Positions 24,801 to 38,394 of a DNA stretch of 64,000 nucleotides are shown here, piece by piece. Numbering within the stretch: the first letter of the stretch is position 1; the number at the start of each line of letters is the position of its first letter. This stretch comes from Corynespora cassiicola (Eukaryota > Ascomycota > Dothideomycetes > Pleosporales > Corynesporascaceae): NCBI GenBank assembly GCA_022059125.1, contig JAEUWY010000008.1, positions 1,860,001-1,924,000 on the forward strand. Direction: 5' to 3'. A model generated the notes under the pieces. That model saw only the letters and a list, made by a program, of their open reading frames with translations, was not told where the DNA came from and searched no databases. The position numbers were made by a program, and so were the translations under genes.

Positions 24801-27800
24801 AAATAGTTTTAGAAAAAGCTAGCGTAAATATATATAGTTTTATATTAAGCTTTAATAGTACTATTTCTAAATTATAAAAAACTATTTTTGTTTTTTAAAA
24901 GCTTACGCGTATATTACTTTTTATAAAAAATTATTTAAAAACTTTTTTAAAAGCTAGTAGAAAAGTAATTTTATTAATATAGTTAATATAATTACGTGTT
25001 AAGCTAGAAATTTTATTACTATACGCGCGCTTTAAAAGCGAAAAATACTCTATATTAAAAAATTAAAAAAAATATAATAAATACGGAGACATACAGAGAA
25101 TAATAATCTTACTTTTTATATAGAGGTTCTAAAAAGTAAAAAAATTATAGCTTTTATAGCTGTTAATAAGTAGTAGTTAATATATGTTTACTATACGGCT
25201 CTGCGTATAGGCGTTAAAATACTCTAACTAATATATTTTTAGTTTATTTATTGTCTAACCTGTCTCGCTAAGTAATATATACTAGCTAAATAAAATATTA
25301 TTACTTTTGTACTACGTATAAAAATAGTACTTACCTATAAAAATAATAAAAAAAGAAATTATCTAGCCGTACGCGTTAATTTTTTAAATTATTATAGTTT
25401 ATTTATAATTATTTAGCTAAGTGCTTTTAAATTAATTTTATCTCTCTAATACTGTAACTACTAACTAAGCTGATATTATATCTATTATAAAGTCTGTTTT
25501 ATCGAAGTTATATATATCTTTATTAATAATACTGTATTTTACTTTTATATAATACAGCAGCTTAAACTAAAAGCTAATAACTTTAGAATTTTTATATAGA
25601 ACACGCTAGTAATTCTGCTAACAGGTTAATTAAACTTAGAAATTTAGCTAACGCTTAATAAAGTTATTAAACTATTTAATACTAACAGAGCTTGCCTCTC
25701 GCGTAGTAAGTAACTAATTAGCTATATTATATACAGCAATTAGCGTAGGCGTAAATTCTTATAAATCTAACTTAAAAATATAAGTAATAATTACTTTCTC
25801 TTTAAGCTTAGTTAGCTGCTTTAAGTTAAGCTAGTAATTACGTTTTACAGATCGTCTAGCGCGTTAATTATATAGTATAATAAATAAAGCTTTATAAGCT
25901 TTTGTAGCGTGTTTTATACTTAAAATTAAGTTATTTTAAATTACTGTAAAAGCTAAGGTTATACAGGCTTCGTTGTAAGTTAATTAAAAATCATTTAGTA
26001 GAGGTATTATAGGTGTAGATGGCTCGCGTTGGAGCAGTTAGAAAGCTAATCGGCTCGCTTGTCCGATCGGCTCGCTTATTCTTTACGTTATAACTAATAT
26101 TAATATAATATAAATATGTTCTGTGTCTGGTGCTAATTAAATAAATTTTCTTATTTTTTTATAAAGTTTAATTGATTTTTTTTTAGAAAAGTATTAATAA
26201 GTTTAAAAAATTAAAATTTATAAAGTTATTAGAAAATATTGCATATACACAGGCGGTATATTTAGTCTAAACTCTAATATATTTCTAAACTAACTTAATA
26301 TTAATCTAGAAATTAAAATAATATAATTTAATTAATATATAAAAATAATTATTATACTAAATAGTAGAAAGGTTTTTTATATTCTATTCGCGACAACTAA
26401 AAATATTAGTTTTAATATTATTTTTATTTAAAGTATATTTAATATAAAAGTTAAAAAGCGCTAAGTTTTTTATTTATTTTACTTATTACATATTAAAAAC
26501 TTTAGTAGTTATAAAATACTTAAATAATTTATAGTTAGAATATATTTAGATTTAATACTTTATAGAAAAAAAATTAGTTTACTATTTTTTAAAAGCAGTA
26601 ATAATAGTAAAAAGTTTTTTATTATATACTTTTTAGTTTAGCTTAGAGCTAGATAAAATTTTACTATAAAAAGCGTAAAAGTACTATTTTTTATTAATAT
26701 ATTACTAGAATTATACACCTGTAATCGCGCTGTTTAATATATTTATTTCTAATTTTATAAATAATTTAGAATTAAAGTAGTATAATATTAAAATAGAAAA
26801 AAAAGCTTTTTTAAAGTTTTAAAAGCTTAATTATATACTAAAATCTATTTAAAAAATACTATAGAATTTTAAAATATACTAATTAAAAAAGCTATTTAGA
26901 AATATTTTAGTATAAATTATTAGTAGAAGCTAATAAATTTTAGAAATAATTTTACTTTAGTAATAGTAGTAGATTAAACCTAGTTCTGCAGTACTTTAAT
27001 TTTTTCTAAATTTACTTTTAATTTTTAATTAGTTAAAATATATTTTAAGTATTAAATATATTTTATATAAAATTTAAATTTAGCTATATTTATCTGTAGT
27101 CTGGCTTAACGTAATTATTCTAAAATAGTTTTAATATACTAAATATAAATTAATTTATTTTTAAAATAAATAAAAATATTATTTAAGTATACGATGCAGA
27201 AGTTGTTAAAATAGTTTATTAAAATATTATTTATATACTGCTAGAATATAGCTAGACTATTATACAGCTTAAATAAAAAAACTTTATATTTATATATTCT
27301 ATATTATATTTAAAAAATAGTATATTTTTTACTATTAAAGTTTATATAAATTTTATTAAACGCAGCGTAAATATTTAATTTTATAAAAAACTTAGTTTTA
27401 TTAGGCTTTACTAGTGGTTTATTTATTTAAAGTATTAAATAAATATTTTTTTAAATAAAAACGTTTAGTTTATAATAGTTAATATATATTTTAAGTTTTT
27501 TATTTAATTTGCAAACACAGAGAATAAAAAATATAAAAAAATTCTAGCTCTATTTAATAAAATTATATTAAAGTTAGATTATTATAAATTTTTAAGTAGC
27601 TTTAAGTTTTTTAAAATTTTACTTATATAAAAAACTATAGCTATTTAGAAAAAGTTTAGTTAAAATAATTTTATAATTATATAGTTAATATAAAGAGAGA
27701 TAAAGTGCGGTTTTTAGGTTAAATATATTTTAATAAAATTTATATATAGAAAGTAGTTAGTTTAATATTAGAAAGATAACAGTTTTATTTAAAAAATAAA

Positions 27801-28168
27801 AGTTTTAAATTTATTAGTTAATTTCGTAAATAGTTATTATAAAAAATTTATTTTTAAATTATTTTATTTAAAAATAAAAAGTATTAGTAGATATAGCGGC
27901 TATTTAAAAATTACAGCTAGATTTAAAATAGTATTAAATATTAATTAAAAAAAAATATTTAAATTAAAAAAGTTTAAGTTTTTAAAATTAATACAGATAA
28001 GTTTTTAAATTTCTTTAGTTTTTTATATATATATATTTTTTTATAATATATTTTTACAGAAAATATCTTACTTTATTTTTTAGCTAGTTATAAAAAAATA
28101 TAAATATTAAAAAATAAGTAAAGTAAATATATAAAAAAAAAAATATTAAGCTAGCTATACGATTTAGT
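21806..28168 (-). pseudogene. Gypsy-D pol remnant (RT, RNase H, integrase)
   Basis: Minus-strand frame. RT box YLNNIFIYF at about 27164-27193 (YLDDI... before RIP), followed by ARLQINIAKFKFYIK; RNase H around 26400-26730 (YNKKLFTIITAFKK, then SNYKLFKYFITTKVFN); integrase with degenerate HPQTDGQTER-type residues at about 23640-23720. The frame is interrupted by pogo copy 2 at 24237-26088. The 5' part (gag/protease) lies beyond Gypsy-E at 36492-38394, where stops are too dense to assign domains. I saw no chromodomain. Confidence 0.78.
24237..26088 (-). mobile_element. pogo/Fot1-like DNA transposon, copy 2
   Basis: 1852 bp, TA-flanked (24235-24236 and 26089-26090). TIR ATGTAAAGAATAAGCGAG at the left, ACGTAAAGAATAAGCGAG at the right. 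Each end has the AAGCGAG unit twice, here with the tail CCGAT. The termini are much less RIPped than the interior. The transposase remnant is on the minus strand. Confidence 0.9.
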
Positions 28169-28374
28169 TGTAACAAATATTACGGGATTCCCGCTATTCT
28201 GTATTTATATTAGCGTATAAAGTAAGCGAGCTGTGTAAAACCTGCGCTTAACGCGCAGAAAAAACGTAATAAATATTATTTTTAAAACTACTATTAATAT
28301 ATTATTTAAACTATTTTTTTATTATTAATTCTAGTATAAAATAAATACTATTACCTAAAGCTAAATTTTTTATA
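28169..28374 (+). repeat. Gypsy-E 5' LTR
   Basis: 206 bp starting TGTAACAAATATTACGGGAT; includes GTAAGCGAGCTG and a near-palindromic CTGCGCTTAACGCGCAG. Direct repeat of 36287-36491. Confidence 0.88.
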
Positions 28375-29769
28375 TAATAATATTTTTTAATATAATAATT
28401 TAAAAATAGCTTTTAGAACGCGTGCGGGTAGTTAAAAAGTATTTCTAAAAAAAATACAGCAGCCTTCTAAATAACTATAAAAAATAAATAATATTTATAT
28501 TTTTTTTATTAACAACGAGCAACTAATATTTATAATAAATATTTTTATAATATTTAATAAGTGTATTTAAACTGCAGAGAAGCAACGTAATAAGCTTTAA
28601 AAGCTATAATACTTACGCATATTAAAAGCTAAAATTATATAACTTAAAAATATAAAAAAAAGTACTACTTTAAGCGTAATAGAACTAGTTATTAAAAAAA
28701 TCTCTAAGTTTTACGCGTAAAATATATATAAAAAAAATATATTTAAAGTATTTACGCTACTACAGCTAAAGCGTATACTTAAACTAAAAAACTTAGCAGA
28801 ATATAAAAAAAAAAATTTTAAAAAATACTGTAAGTTTTTCTGCTTTTATAAAATAGCTTTTTAGCTACTATTTTAAAAGTTCTATAATAGTAATAGTAAA
28901 ATTTTTTAAGCTATATAATACTTAGTAGGCGATTTAAAAAAATTATAGTATTTATACTATAAACGCACGTTTAAAGCACGTAAAAAAACACTAACTTAAA
29001 AATATTTTAAAATTTATATACTTAATTTACTTTCTAATTTTATTAACTGTATTTTAAAAGTTGCTATAGTATATATTTAAACTATTTAATAAAAAAATTA
29101 AACAGTCTGCGCGTTTATAATATATTTTAATATTTTAAAAAATTAACTTATACTATATACTAAATTATAATAAGTCTAATATTTATTTTTAAAATTTTAA
29201 CTAAAAATATAACAGATAATAACTAACTACTACTAGATACTAGTAATATAAAAAAACTTAGTAGTTTTAAGTTCTACTTTTAAACGTAATCTGCGATAAT
29301 TTTCTATAATATATATATTTTTTATATATAATAATTACTATAAAAAATTTAAAAAATAAAAAATAGCTAACGTGTTTATATTTTCTATAAATAAATTACT
29401 ACGCAATAAAAGTAATATTATTTATTATAAGTACTAGAAAATAAGCTACTACGCTAATAAATACTAAAGTAGTAATTTAAACTAGATTTTAGTCTGTATC
29501 TACTAAACAGAAAAAAATTAAGCTTTATTTATAATTTAAAAATAATAAAATATATATTTATATATATTATATTAAATATAAAGCGTATGTGCAGTATATC
29601 TAAAAATATAATATTTAAAAAATAGTTATAAGTTATTCTAAACTTATAAGTAGATATTAGCTTAATTAGCTAACGTATTATAGTAGAAATAAACTTATCG
29701 CTTATTAGAAGAACTAAACTTTTTAAATTAAATTAAATAAAAGTATACTACTAAAATATTTATATAGTA
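28375..29769 (+). pseudogene. Gypsy-E gag-region remnant
   Basis: Lies between the 5' LTR and pogo copy 3, in the right place for gag. The plus-strand frame is heavily stopped and I could not fix a zinc knuckle. Its first 150 bp (to about 28530) also occurs at 46216-46330 beside other Gypsy-E LTR fragments. Confidence 0.5.
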
Positions 29770-31614
29770 ATGTAAAGAATAAGCGAGTCGCTAGAACAAG
29801 CAAGTCGCCGCCTTCTAACTACTCTAATACTTTTTAACTATATCTACTATATCTTTACTAAAATCCTCTTAATTATTAAATAATAAGAGATTTATAATTT
29901 TTACTTTTTTAGTTATTAAAAATAATTTTACTTAAAGTGTATAACACGCTACTTCTACGTATAGTATTTTTTATATAATATTTTATAATTAACGCGCTGA
30001 ACGACTTACGCAACGTAATTACTAGCCTAACTTAAAATAGTTAACTAAGTTTAAAAAAAAGTAATTATTACTTATATTTTTAAGCTAAACTTATAAGAAT
30101 TTGCGCCTATACTAAATACTATATATAATATAACTAATTAGTTACTTACTAAGTAAGAAGCAGGCTATATTAGTATTAAGTAGTCTAATAACTTTGTTAA
30201 GCGTTAGCTAGATTTTTAAGTTTAATTAACCTGCTAGTAGAATTACTAGTAGATTCTATATAAAAATTTTAAAATTATACGTTTTTAGTTTAAGCTGCTA
30301 TATTATATAAAAAAAAAAATAATATTATTAATAAAAATATATATAACTTTAACGAAACAGGCTTTATAATAAATATAATATTAGCTTAATTAGTAGTTAT
30401 AATATTAGAAAAATAGAATTAACTTAAAAATACTTAGCTAAATAATTAGAAATAGATTATAGTAATTTAGAGAATTAACGCGTGCGGCTAAATAATCTTT
30501 TTTTTTATTATTTTTATAAATAAGTACTATCTTTAAACATAGTATAAAAGTAATAATATTTTATCTAGTTAGTATATATTGTTTAGTAAAATAGGCTGAA
30601 CAATAAATAAGCTAAAAATATATTAGTTAGAGTATTTTAATACTTATACGCAGAGCTGTACAGTAGAAATATACTAACTACTTATTATTAATAGTTATAA
30701 AAGCTATAATTTTTTAGCTTTTTAAAACCTCTGTAAAAAAAGTAAAATTATTACTTTTTATATATTTTTATATTTATTATACTTTTTCTAACTTTTTAAT
30801 ATAAAGTACTTCTCGCTTTTAAAGCGCGTATATAGTAATAAAATTTCTAGCTTAGTACGTAATTATATTAACTATATTAATAAAATTACTTTTTTACTAG
30901 TTTTTAAAAAAGTTTTTAAATAATTTTTTATAAAAAATAATATATATATAAGCTTTTAAAAAGCAGAAATAGTTTTTTATAATTTAAAAATAGTACTGTT
31001 AAAGCTTAATATAAAGCTATATATGTTTACGTTAGTTTTTTTTAAAACTATTTAGTAGAAAGCTAAAATACTAAGCAACGCGTACGAGCTAAAAGCTTAA
31101 TTAATATTAATCTGTAATAGAATTAGAAGATATAAAAGCTTATTATCTGTTTTTATTATTAAAGCGCTTACTTAGTTTAATGAAAATACTATAATACTAA
31201 TTTATAAAGTTATATTACTTTGTACGCAAGTTAAAGATTTTAAAAAAACTAATAAAGCTGCTACGCAGCGTATAAAATAAAAAAAAACAAATTTAGTATA
31301 AAAAAACTTTAATAAAAACTAAAAAAGCTGAAATTATAGCTTAAAAGAACATTAAAAAGTAATTAAATAAAAAAAGATATAAAAAGGTAGCTTATTTTAG
31401 TAGCAGCTGGTAGTTAAAAACGCGCTGCACGCGCTGCAGAGAGCAAAATTACAACTTTTATATATATAAAACAGTAGTATAACTACTTTAGTTACTTTTT
31501 ATATTAAGTTATTACAGTATTTTTCTAAAGTAGTTATATAGGTAGATATGTGCGCTAAGATAGTTAGAGAGAGCGGCGACTCGCTTGTTCTAGCGACTCG
31601 CTTATTTTTTACAT
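29770..31614 (+). mobile_element. pogo/Fot1-like DNA transposon, copy 3
   Basis: 1845 bp, TA-flanked (29768-29769 and 31615-31616), TIR ATGTAAAGAATAAGCGAG at the left and ATGTAAAAAATAAGCGAG at the right. The AAGCGAG unit is doubled at each end with the tail TCGC. The transposase is on the plus strand: around 30180-30270 the frame reads NNFVKR then a degenerate NYQQILYKNFKI, matching the linker between the CENP-B-type DNA-binding domain and the DDE domain of pogo/Fot1 transposases (…NFVKRHPEL…YQRAKCEDPKII). Confidence 0.88.
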
Positions 31615-31616
31615 TA

Positions 31617-34600
31617 TATATAATTTAAGTGCGTTTAGCAGATAATATAAGTATAGAATAAAAAATACAGACTACTATTTACAGCGTTAATAAAAAAAAA
31701 GCGCTTTTATTACTAAAAAACTTTTTTTTTAAAAAAAAGTATATTTATTTTAACTATAAAGTTTAAATATAGCGTTAAAACTATACTAGTGTAAATATTT
31801 AGCTAGTTACTATTAAAAAACTAAAAAAAGAAATAGAAAAAACTAACTTTAACTTTTTTTTTTTAAATATTTTTTAAGCTATAAATAATAATAAAAAATA
31901 TAAAGCGCGTATTTTTAAAGTGTATATAGCGTATATAATACGCGTGCTAGAAGTATTAAAAAACTATACTAACGTATTTAATAAAAAAACCGCAGCTATA
32001 TTTTTTAATTTTAAATTATTAAACTACGTAATTTTTTTAATAAAAGAGAAAAAACCGCCGTACAGCCTGTTTTATAATTTTTTTTTATATAAACTTAAAG
32101 TGTTATATAAATACTTAAAGCAGATATTATAAAACAGCTAGATATAATACAGTATAAGTTCTGCTAAAGCTTTAATTTTATTTATTTTTAAAAAAAATAG
32201 AATTTTCCGCTTCTGCGTAGACTATAAAAATCTAAACTTTATTACTATTAAAAATTAATATTTATTTTTTTTAATTAAAAAAATATTAAACCGCCTATTA
32301 GGCGTATATTACTATATAACTTTAAATTTTTAAAATACTTATTATAAATTTTAAATTAAAACAGATAATAAGTAGAAAACTGTTTTTAGAATCTGTTACA
32401 GCTACTTTAAGTATTTTATAATACTATTTAAATTAATAAATACTTTTATAAGCTTTTAAGCTTATATTAATAAAGTTTTTATTAGATATTTAGACTATAT
32501 TTACATAGTTTATTTAGATAATATTTTTATTTATACTAGTAGTAATAATTTTATATTTTACTAGCGCGCTATACGCGTAGTATTTAAATTACTATAAAAA
32601 ATAAAACTATTTATTAATCTATAGAAATATATATTTATATTAAATAAAGTATATTTTTTTAAATTTATTATAGATACGTAAAGCGTATACGCTAATTTAA
32701 TTTAAATAAAAAACTATTATCTAATAGCCGCAGCTAACTAATATTAAAAAACTATAATTTTTTTTAGAATTTGCTAGCTTTTACTAACGCTTTATTAAAA
32801 AATATATAAAAAAAACTGCTTTTTTTATAGACTTACTTAAAAAAAATTAGAATTTTTACTAAAATAAAGCTGCAAATAATTTTTTTAAAAAGCTAAAAAC
32901 TTACTTTTTAAGTACGCTTATTTTATATTATTATAATTTTATTTATTTAATCCGCGTAGAGACAGACGCGTTAATTTTTACTATATTAAATATTTTTTTT
33001 TAACTATTTAAAAACTATAAATAGTACTTAGTTACTTTTATATTAAAAAAATTATAAACTGTAGAGCTGAACTACAAAGTTTATAATTTAAAACTTTTAG
33101 CTATTATATACAGCTTTAAGCAGTAGTAATACTATTTTAAAAATATTTAATATACTATATAGATATTAAATAATTATAATAATCTGCGCGGTATATGTGC
33201 GGTATAAAAACTTAATTTATAGTAAATAAAATAAATAATATATTTAGTAACGTTTAATTTTAAAGTAAAATATTATTTAAAAAAAATAAACTTTACAGAC
33301 GGCTTTTTATAAAAAATAGATTATATGTAAAAAAATCTACTACTAATTTAATTATTATTTACTTTATAAAATAAATTATTAGTAAAAAATATAGTTAGTA
33401 GAGTAAAAAGATCTGTAAATAAATACAGCTTATTAAATATATATAAAATATATATTACTTCTATTTATAAAACTAGTTAGATTTTTACTACTAGTATTAT
33501 AAAATATATACTATACGTACTACGCTTATTAGTTAAAGTACTAGTTAGTAGTAAATTTATAAAAGTAAAATTTTAATTATTTATTTAAACTCTGTGTTAG
33601 TTATAGTAAAAAAATATTTTTACTTAAAAATAAATTATAAATTTAAATAGTAAAAATAGTATTTAAAAATGTAGTAAAGCGCATGTTTAGCGTTTAAATA
33701 AAAAAAAAATTTTAAAATATAATAGTAGAGTATATATTCTAAATAAACTAACTATTAGATAAAAAATTTTATTTTAAAATTATAATATATATATAATAAG
33801 CTATTTTAGCGTACGTAGAACGCTAAAGCTAATTAAAAAAACTTATTATTAGTTTTTTATTAGTAAAAATATTTAAAATTATATAAAAACTTACGCTGTA
33901 TACTAAAAAAGTAAAACTTTAAAATATAGTAAATATAAAAAGTTATTACTGCTGCTAGTATTTAAAAATATTTTTAAAAAATAATACTAAACTTTATTAC
34001 TAGCTTATTTTTAGTAAAAAATTTTTTAAAAAACGCGTTTAATACAATTTTTATAATAGTATACTACTTTTTAAAAATAGTTTTTTATATATTAGTTTTA
34101 AAAATATAGAATATAAAATAGTTTACAGAAGTTTACTTTATAAATATTATATTAAAGTTTAGAATACAGAAAAGTATTATATTAAACAGAAAAGCTATTT
34201 TTACTTTTAAGTTTTAAATAGAAATATACTACTAACTATAAATAAAATATAAATTAAATATTATTTTCTATCCGTAAACAGATAGATAAACTAAATACTA
34301 AAATTAAATACTAAAATAATATTTTTAGATATTTACTTTATTATTTTAAAGTAATTAAATATAACTTTTACTATTAGTATAATTTATTTATAATAACTTA
34401 GTATATAAATTTATAAAAACTACGTTTTTTTACGCAGTTTATAGTAAAAAATTTTTATTTATTAAGCTTTCTAAAAACAGCAAACTAAAAAAAAAAGTAC
34501 TAAATATAATTAATAAAGTTAAACGTATATATAGTGTAAAAATAGCGTTTATAAAGCATTTAAAAAAAGCACAGAAATATTAAAACTAGTACTATAATTA

Positions 34601-36286
34601 AAAATATAAATATAAGATTTTTTGCTTAGAAGATTAAGTACTACTTAGTACTAAATATATAAATTTAGTATAATAACTAAGTAAAAAGCTTACTAGTAAA
34701 TTTATTAGTTTATTTAAAATTTAAAGCGCAGTTAGATTACAGGTATACTACTTACTTTTACTACTTTTATATTATATTTATAATATATTTTATATTTTTT
34801 TACTAGAGCGATAGAAACTAAAACTAAAAAAAGAAAAAAATAACACACACCTCTCTAATATTATACTAAAAAAAAAAAAGTTTAGAAAGTAGAAAAATTT
34901 TTTAAAAAACATTTAAAAAAAAGTTAATTATAATATTTACTCTGCTGGAAAAAGTATAACAATTTTTAAAATATATAAACTCTAGTTTTAAACTTTAAAA
35001 ATATAAAAAATATAATCTGTAACTATAAATCGGGATTAAAATTCTTACGTATAAAAAAAATAATAATATATAAACTATATAAAGATCGCACTAAAATTAT
35101 AAATTAAAATAGTAAAAAATTACTAGCTTAGAGCTTATAAATACTATATATAAAAATAGTGCTAGACCGGCGCTGTACCCGCTAAAACGCAGATTATTAC
35201 TTTTTTTATTTTTTTCTGCTAGATAAACTATTTTTACTTTTTTTTAAAGTTGTTTTTAAACTTAAAGTTAAACTTATTTAGCTTACTACTAGTACTACCG
35301 CTTTATAAATATATTAGTATATACTATAAATATATTAAAAACATAAACTTACTATACAGACTAAATAGCTAATAATCTGCTTAAGCGCACTCGCGATATA
35401 ATACTACTTAATTAAAATTAACTTAAAAAATTACGTTAATATAGTAGATATTTAAGTAGTAATTTTTAAAAATATACTACTATAAATAATAATATAGTAG
35501 TAGTTAGTAAATTTAAAATTAAATTAGCGCTAGTAACGCGTAAGCTTAATACTAACTATAATTATAGTAGTATTAGTTTTAAGTATAGTAGTAGTAGTAA
35601 CAGCAGTATTATAGCGCGTATAAAATCTATATAAATAATTTAAGTAACTATTAAATTTCTAAAAAATTTATAAATATTAGCTAAAGCGTATTTATAATAT
35701 ATAATATTAAAATTACTTATAGCTATATAACTACTATAGTTGTTTTTAACGCAATACTCGTACTAACAGTACTTAAATATTTTATAAAATTTTATCTGTT
35801 TTATAATATTCTGCGCGTAACGTATATATATTATATATACTATAATAATATTTATATACTTTTTAGTATTAAACTATATAAAAAAGCGCATATTACAGAG
35901 ATACGTTTTTTTAATATATTTAAAATTAAAATAGTAAACTATAATAAAAGTAATAAGCTTACGCTTTAAATGCGGTATAAAAATATTTTAAAAGTATTAA
36001 ATATAAATAAAGTAAAAGCGCTGTTATTTATATATTACTTTTATAGCTTACTTTTACTAAATTTTTAAAATATAAAATAGTAAATAAACTTTATTATAAT
36101 ATAATAAATATTATAAAATTAAGTAGATAATATATAAATATATTATATATAATACGCGCGTAAAGCGCGTTAAAAGCGTAAATACAGAATATATTTTTAA
36201 ATACTTTTTTTTTTTAAATAAAAGTAAAATTTTTTATTAAAGCTAATAGATTACTGTTAAAGACTGCAGCTAAAAAAAAAAAGTTT
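31617..36286 (+). pseudogene. Gypsy-E pol remnant (RT, RNase H, integrase)
   Basis: A 70-codon open stretch at 31920-32132 (VLKNYTNVFNKK..., PPYSLFYN...LKVLYKYL) is the start of RT, matching the ...FADVFSKE...PPYGPLYN...LEVLREYL signature of Gypsy RT. Then DYKNLNFITIKN at about 32220, the catalytic box YLDNIFIY at 32511-32534 (first Asp kept, second changed to Asn), RNase H start VETDALIFTIL at about 32958, and integrase with a degenerate HPQTDGQT at about 34268 followed by QFIYNN. All stops are TAA/TAG. The region after 34700 is too degraded to assign. Confidence 0.82.
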
Positions 36287-36491
36287 TATAATAAATATTA
36301 TAAAATTTTTACTATTTTATATTTATATTAATATATAAAGTAAGCAAGCTGCGTAAAACCTATATTTAACACGCAGAAAAAACGCAATAAGTATTATTCT
36401 TAGAACTACTATTAATATATTATTTAAGCTATTTTTTGTTATTAATTCTAGTATAAAGCAAATACTATTGCCTGAAGCTAGATCTCTTACA
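36287..36491 (+). repeat. Gypsy-E 3' LTR
   Basis: 205 bp, ends ...GCTAGATCTCTTACA before TTAGT; direct repeat of 28169-28374. Confidence 0.88.
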
Positions 36492-38394
36492 TTAGTTATA
36501 TTCTGTATCTAGTTTAAATTTAAACTTTTTTATTTATTTTAAACTAATAATATAGTTTTAGAATTTTAGATTAAAAATAATAAAAAAATAATTTATAATA
36601 GTATATCTATCTAGGCGAAAATAAAAATAAATATAATAAATAGCTAAAAATTTAATTAAAATTTAAAAACTTTATACTTTAATTTTATAAAGTAAGTTTT
36701 AGATAAATATCTAAAAAATACAAACTAAAAATACTGTAATAAAAGTATTAATAAATAAAATTTTTTATATACTAATATTAATAAAAAAATTATAAATAGA
36801 TTTTAAGCCTGTTAAAATAAAAAATAAAAAATATTTAAAAATAATAGCTTTTTAATAAGTTTAATAAGTTTATATTAAATTGATTATACTTACTGTAACT
36901 TAAAACAATTTTTTTTTTAAATATTTTTTTTTTTAAATATTTTTATTTTTCAGTTAGATTAAATTTAGTTTATTAAAGTTAATTACGTTTTTAAATTAGT
37001 TTTATAAATTATCTTTAACCGAAATTTAGTTTATTTATAAAAAATTATAGTTACGTGTAAAATAGCTTTACTTACTATAGTTATAGTAGTTTTTTTTTAT
37101 AGCTAAAACTATTTTAAATAGCTTATTAATTTTATATTAGTATAATAATTATAATTTTACGCAGGTAGTGCGCTAGTAAATAATTTTTTTTTATATAAAT
37201 ATAGTAAATAAGCTAGTTAGCTTTTAGTTTTCTAAAACTTTATATAAAGTAAAGCTAGAATTATTTTTTTTATTTTAGTTTATAGCAGATACAAAGGTAC
37301 TTTAGCGCTCTATATTATAAAAAAAATATTTTACTATATTATTAAAAAAGTTATTTTATAAAAATTTAAATTTAAAATTTAAAACTTACAGAGCTAAAGT
37401 TTTTTTTTTTATACTTTATTTTTAATAGTAGTAGATAAAAATTAAATTTTAAAAGTAAAAAAAAGTTTTTTTTATTCTATCTGCAGCTAGTAAAAAGCTA
37501 CTTAATTTTTTATTTTTTTATTTTTTAAAATAAAGTATAATTCTAAAAAATTAAGTATTTTTTTCATATTAAAAAACTGTTTTTAAAAGTTATTAGCTAA
37601 GTAATAAAGCTCTAAGTATTTTTAAACTAGTTTTAATATATATTTTTAGACTTCTACTATACAAGCTTACTTAGTAAAATAGTACTTCTAATTAATATTA
37701 AAATAATTTTAAATAAAAACTAGCTATTATAAAAAAGTAATAGTTTTTCTGTTACTAAAAAGCTTAATCTTAAAAATTTATTTAAATAACTTTATTTAAA
37801 CTAAAATTAAAAATAATTTAAATAAGTATTAGATGCGAGTTAATAGTAATAGTTTTAATTATTTTTTATTTTAAAAAAAAAGTCTGTATTAGCGGCTTTA
37901 AGTTCTAATATTCTAACTTATAACTATAAAATTTTTATTTCTATTAGTATAAAATAAAAATTATTATTATTAGATTAGTATAAAAATTTAGTAGATTTTA
38001 AATTATTATTAGAAAGTTAAAGCTGTTTTTACAGCTAGCTTAATTTTTAAATAGCTTTTTTTATAAAAATATTTAAAAAGTATATAGTACTAAATATTAA
38101 TAGTTAAAATTAATTTTAATAAATTTTTAGTAGTTATTTAATTTTTATTTTAGCGTATAACGCGTTTTTTTTAAAAATAATTTAACTTATATAAAAATAA
38201 AAGTTTTAAATTTAAAAGCTTTAGTTATTAAAAAATCTAAAAAATTTTAACTTTACTAAAAATTAAAAATATATATAGTAATTTAGAACAGACTTAGTTT
38301 AATACATATACTATTTAGTTGTACTTTTTTTTATAATAAATAAAAAAATAATATTTTTAAGCTGTTACTAGTAAAAAAAAATTTAAAAATATAA
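36492..38394 (-). pseudogene. Gypsy-D gag/protease-region remnant
   Basis: The part of Gypsy-D between the Gypsy-E insertion and the right LTR. By position it is the 5' coding end of this minus-strand element. The sequence is extremely AT-rich with dense stops in all frames; I can name no domain. Confidence 0.55.

Larger units (their letters stand above)
28169..36491 (+). mobile_element. Gypsy-E LTR retrotransposon inside Gypsy-D
   Basis: LTRs at 28169-28374 and 36287-36491 (205-206 bp; TGTAACAAATATTACGGG... to ...GATCTCTTACA), flanked by identical TTAGT (28164-28168 and 36492-36496). Net length is about 6.5 kb after removing pogo copy 3. The polyprotein is on the plus strand. The left LTR keeps its start un-mutated while the right LTR keeps its end un-mutated. 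Confidence 0.92.

Noticed and set aside
31920..32132. 70-codon open frame as an independent gene.
   Set aside because: Its residues match the start of Gypsy RT (FNKK..., PPYSLFYN) and it lies in frame with the downstream RT of Gypsy-E, so it is part of that pseudogene.
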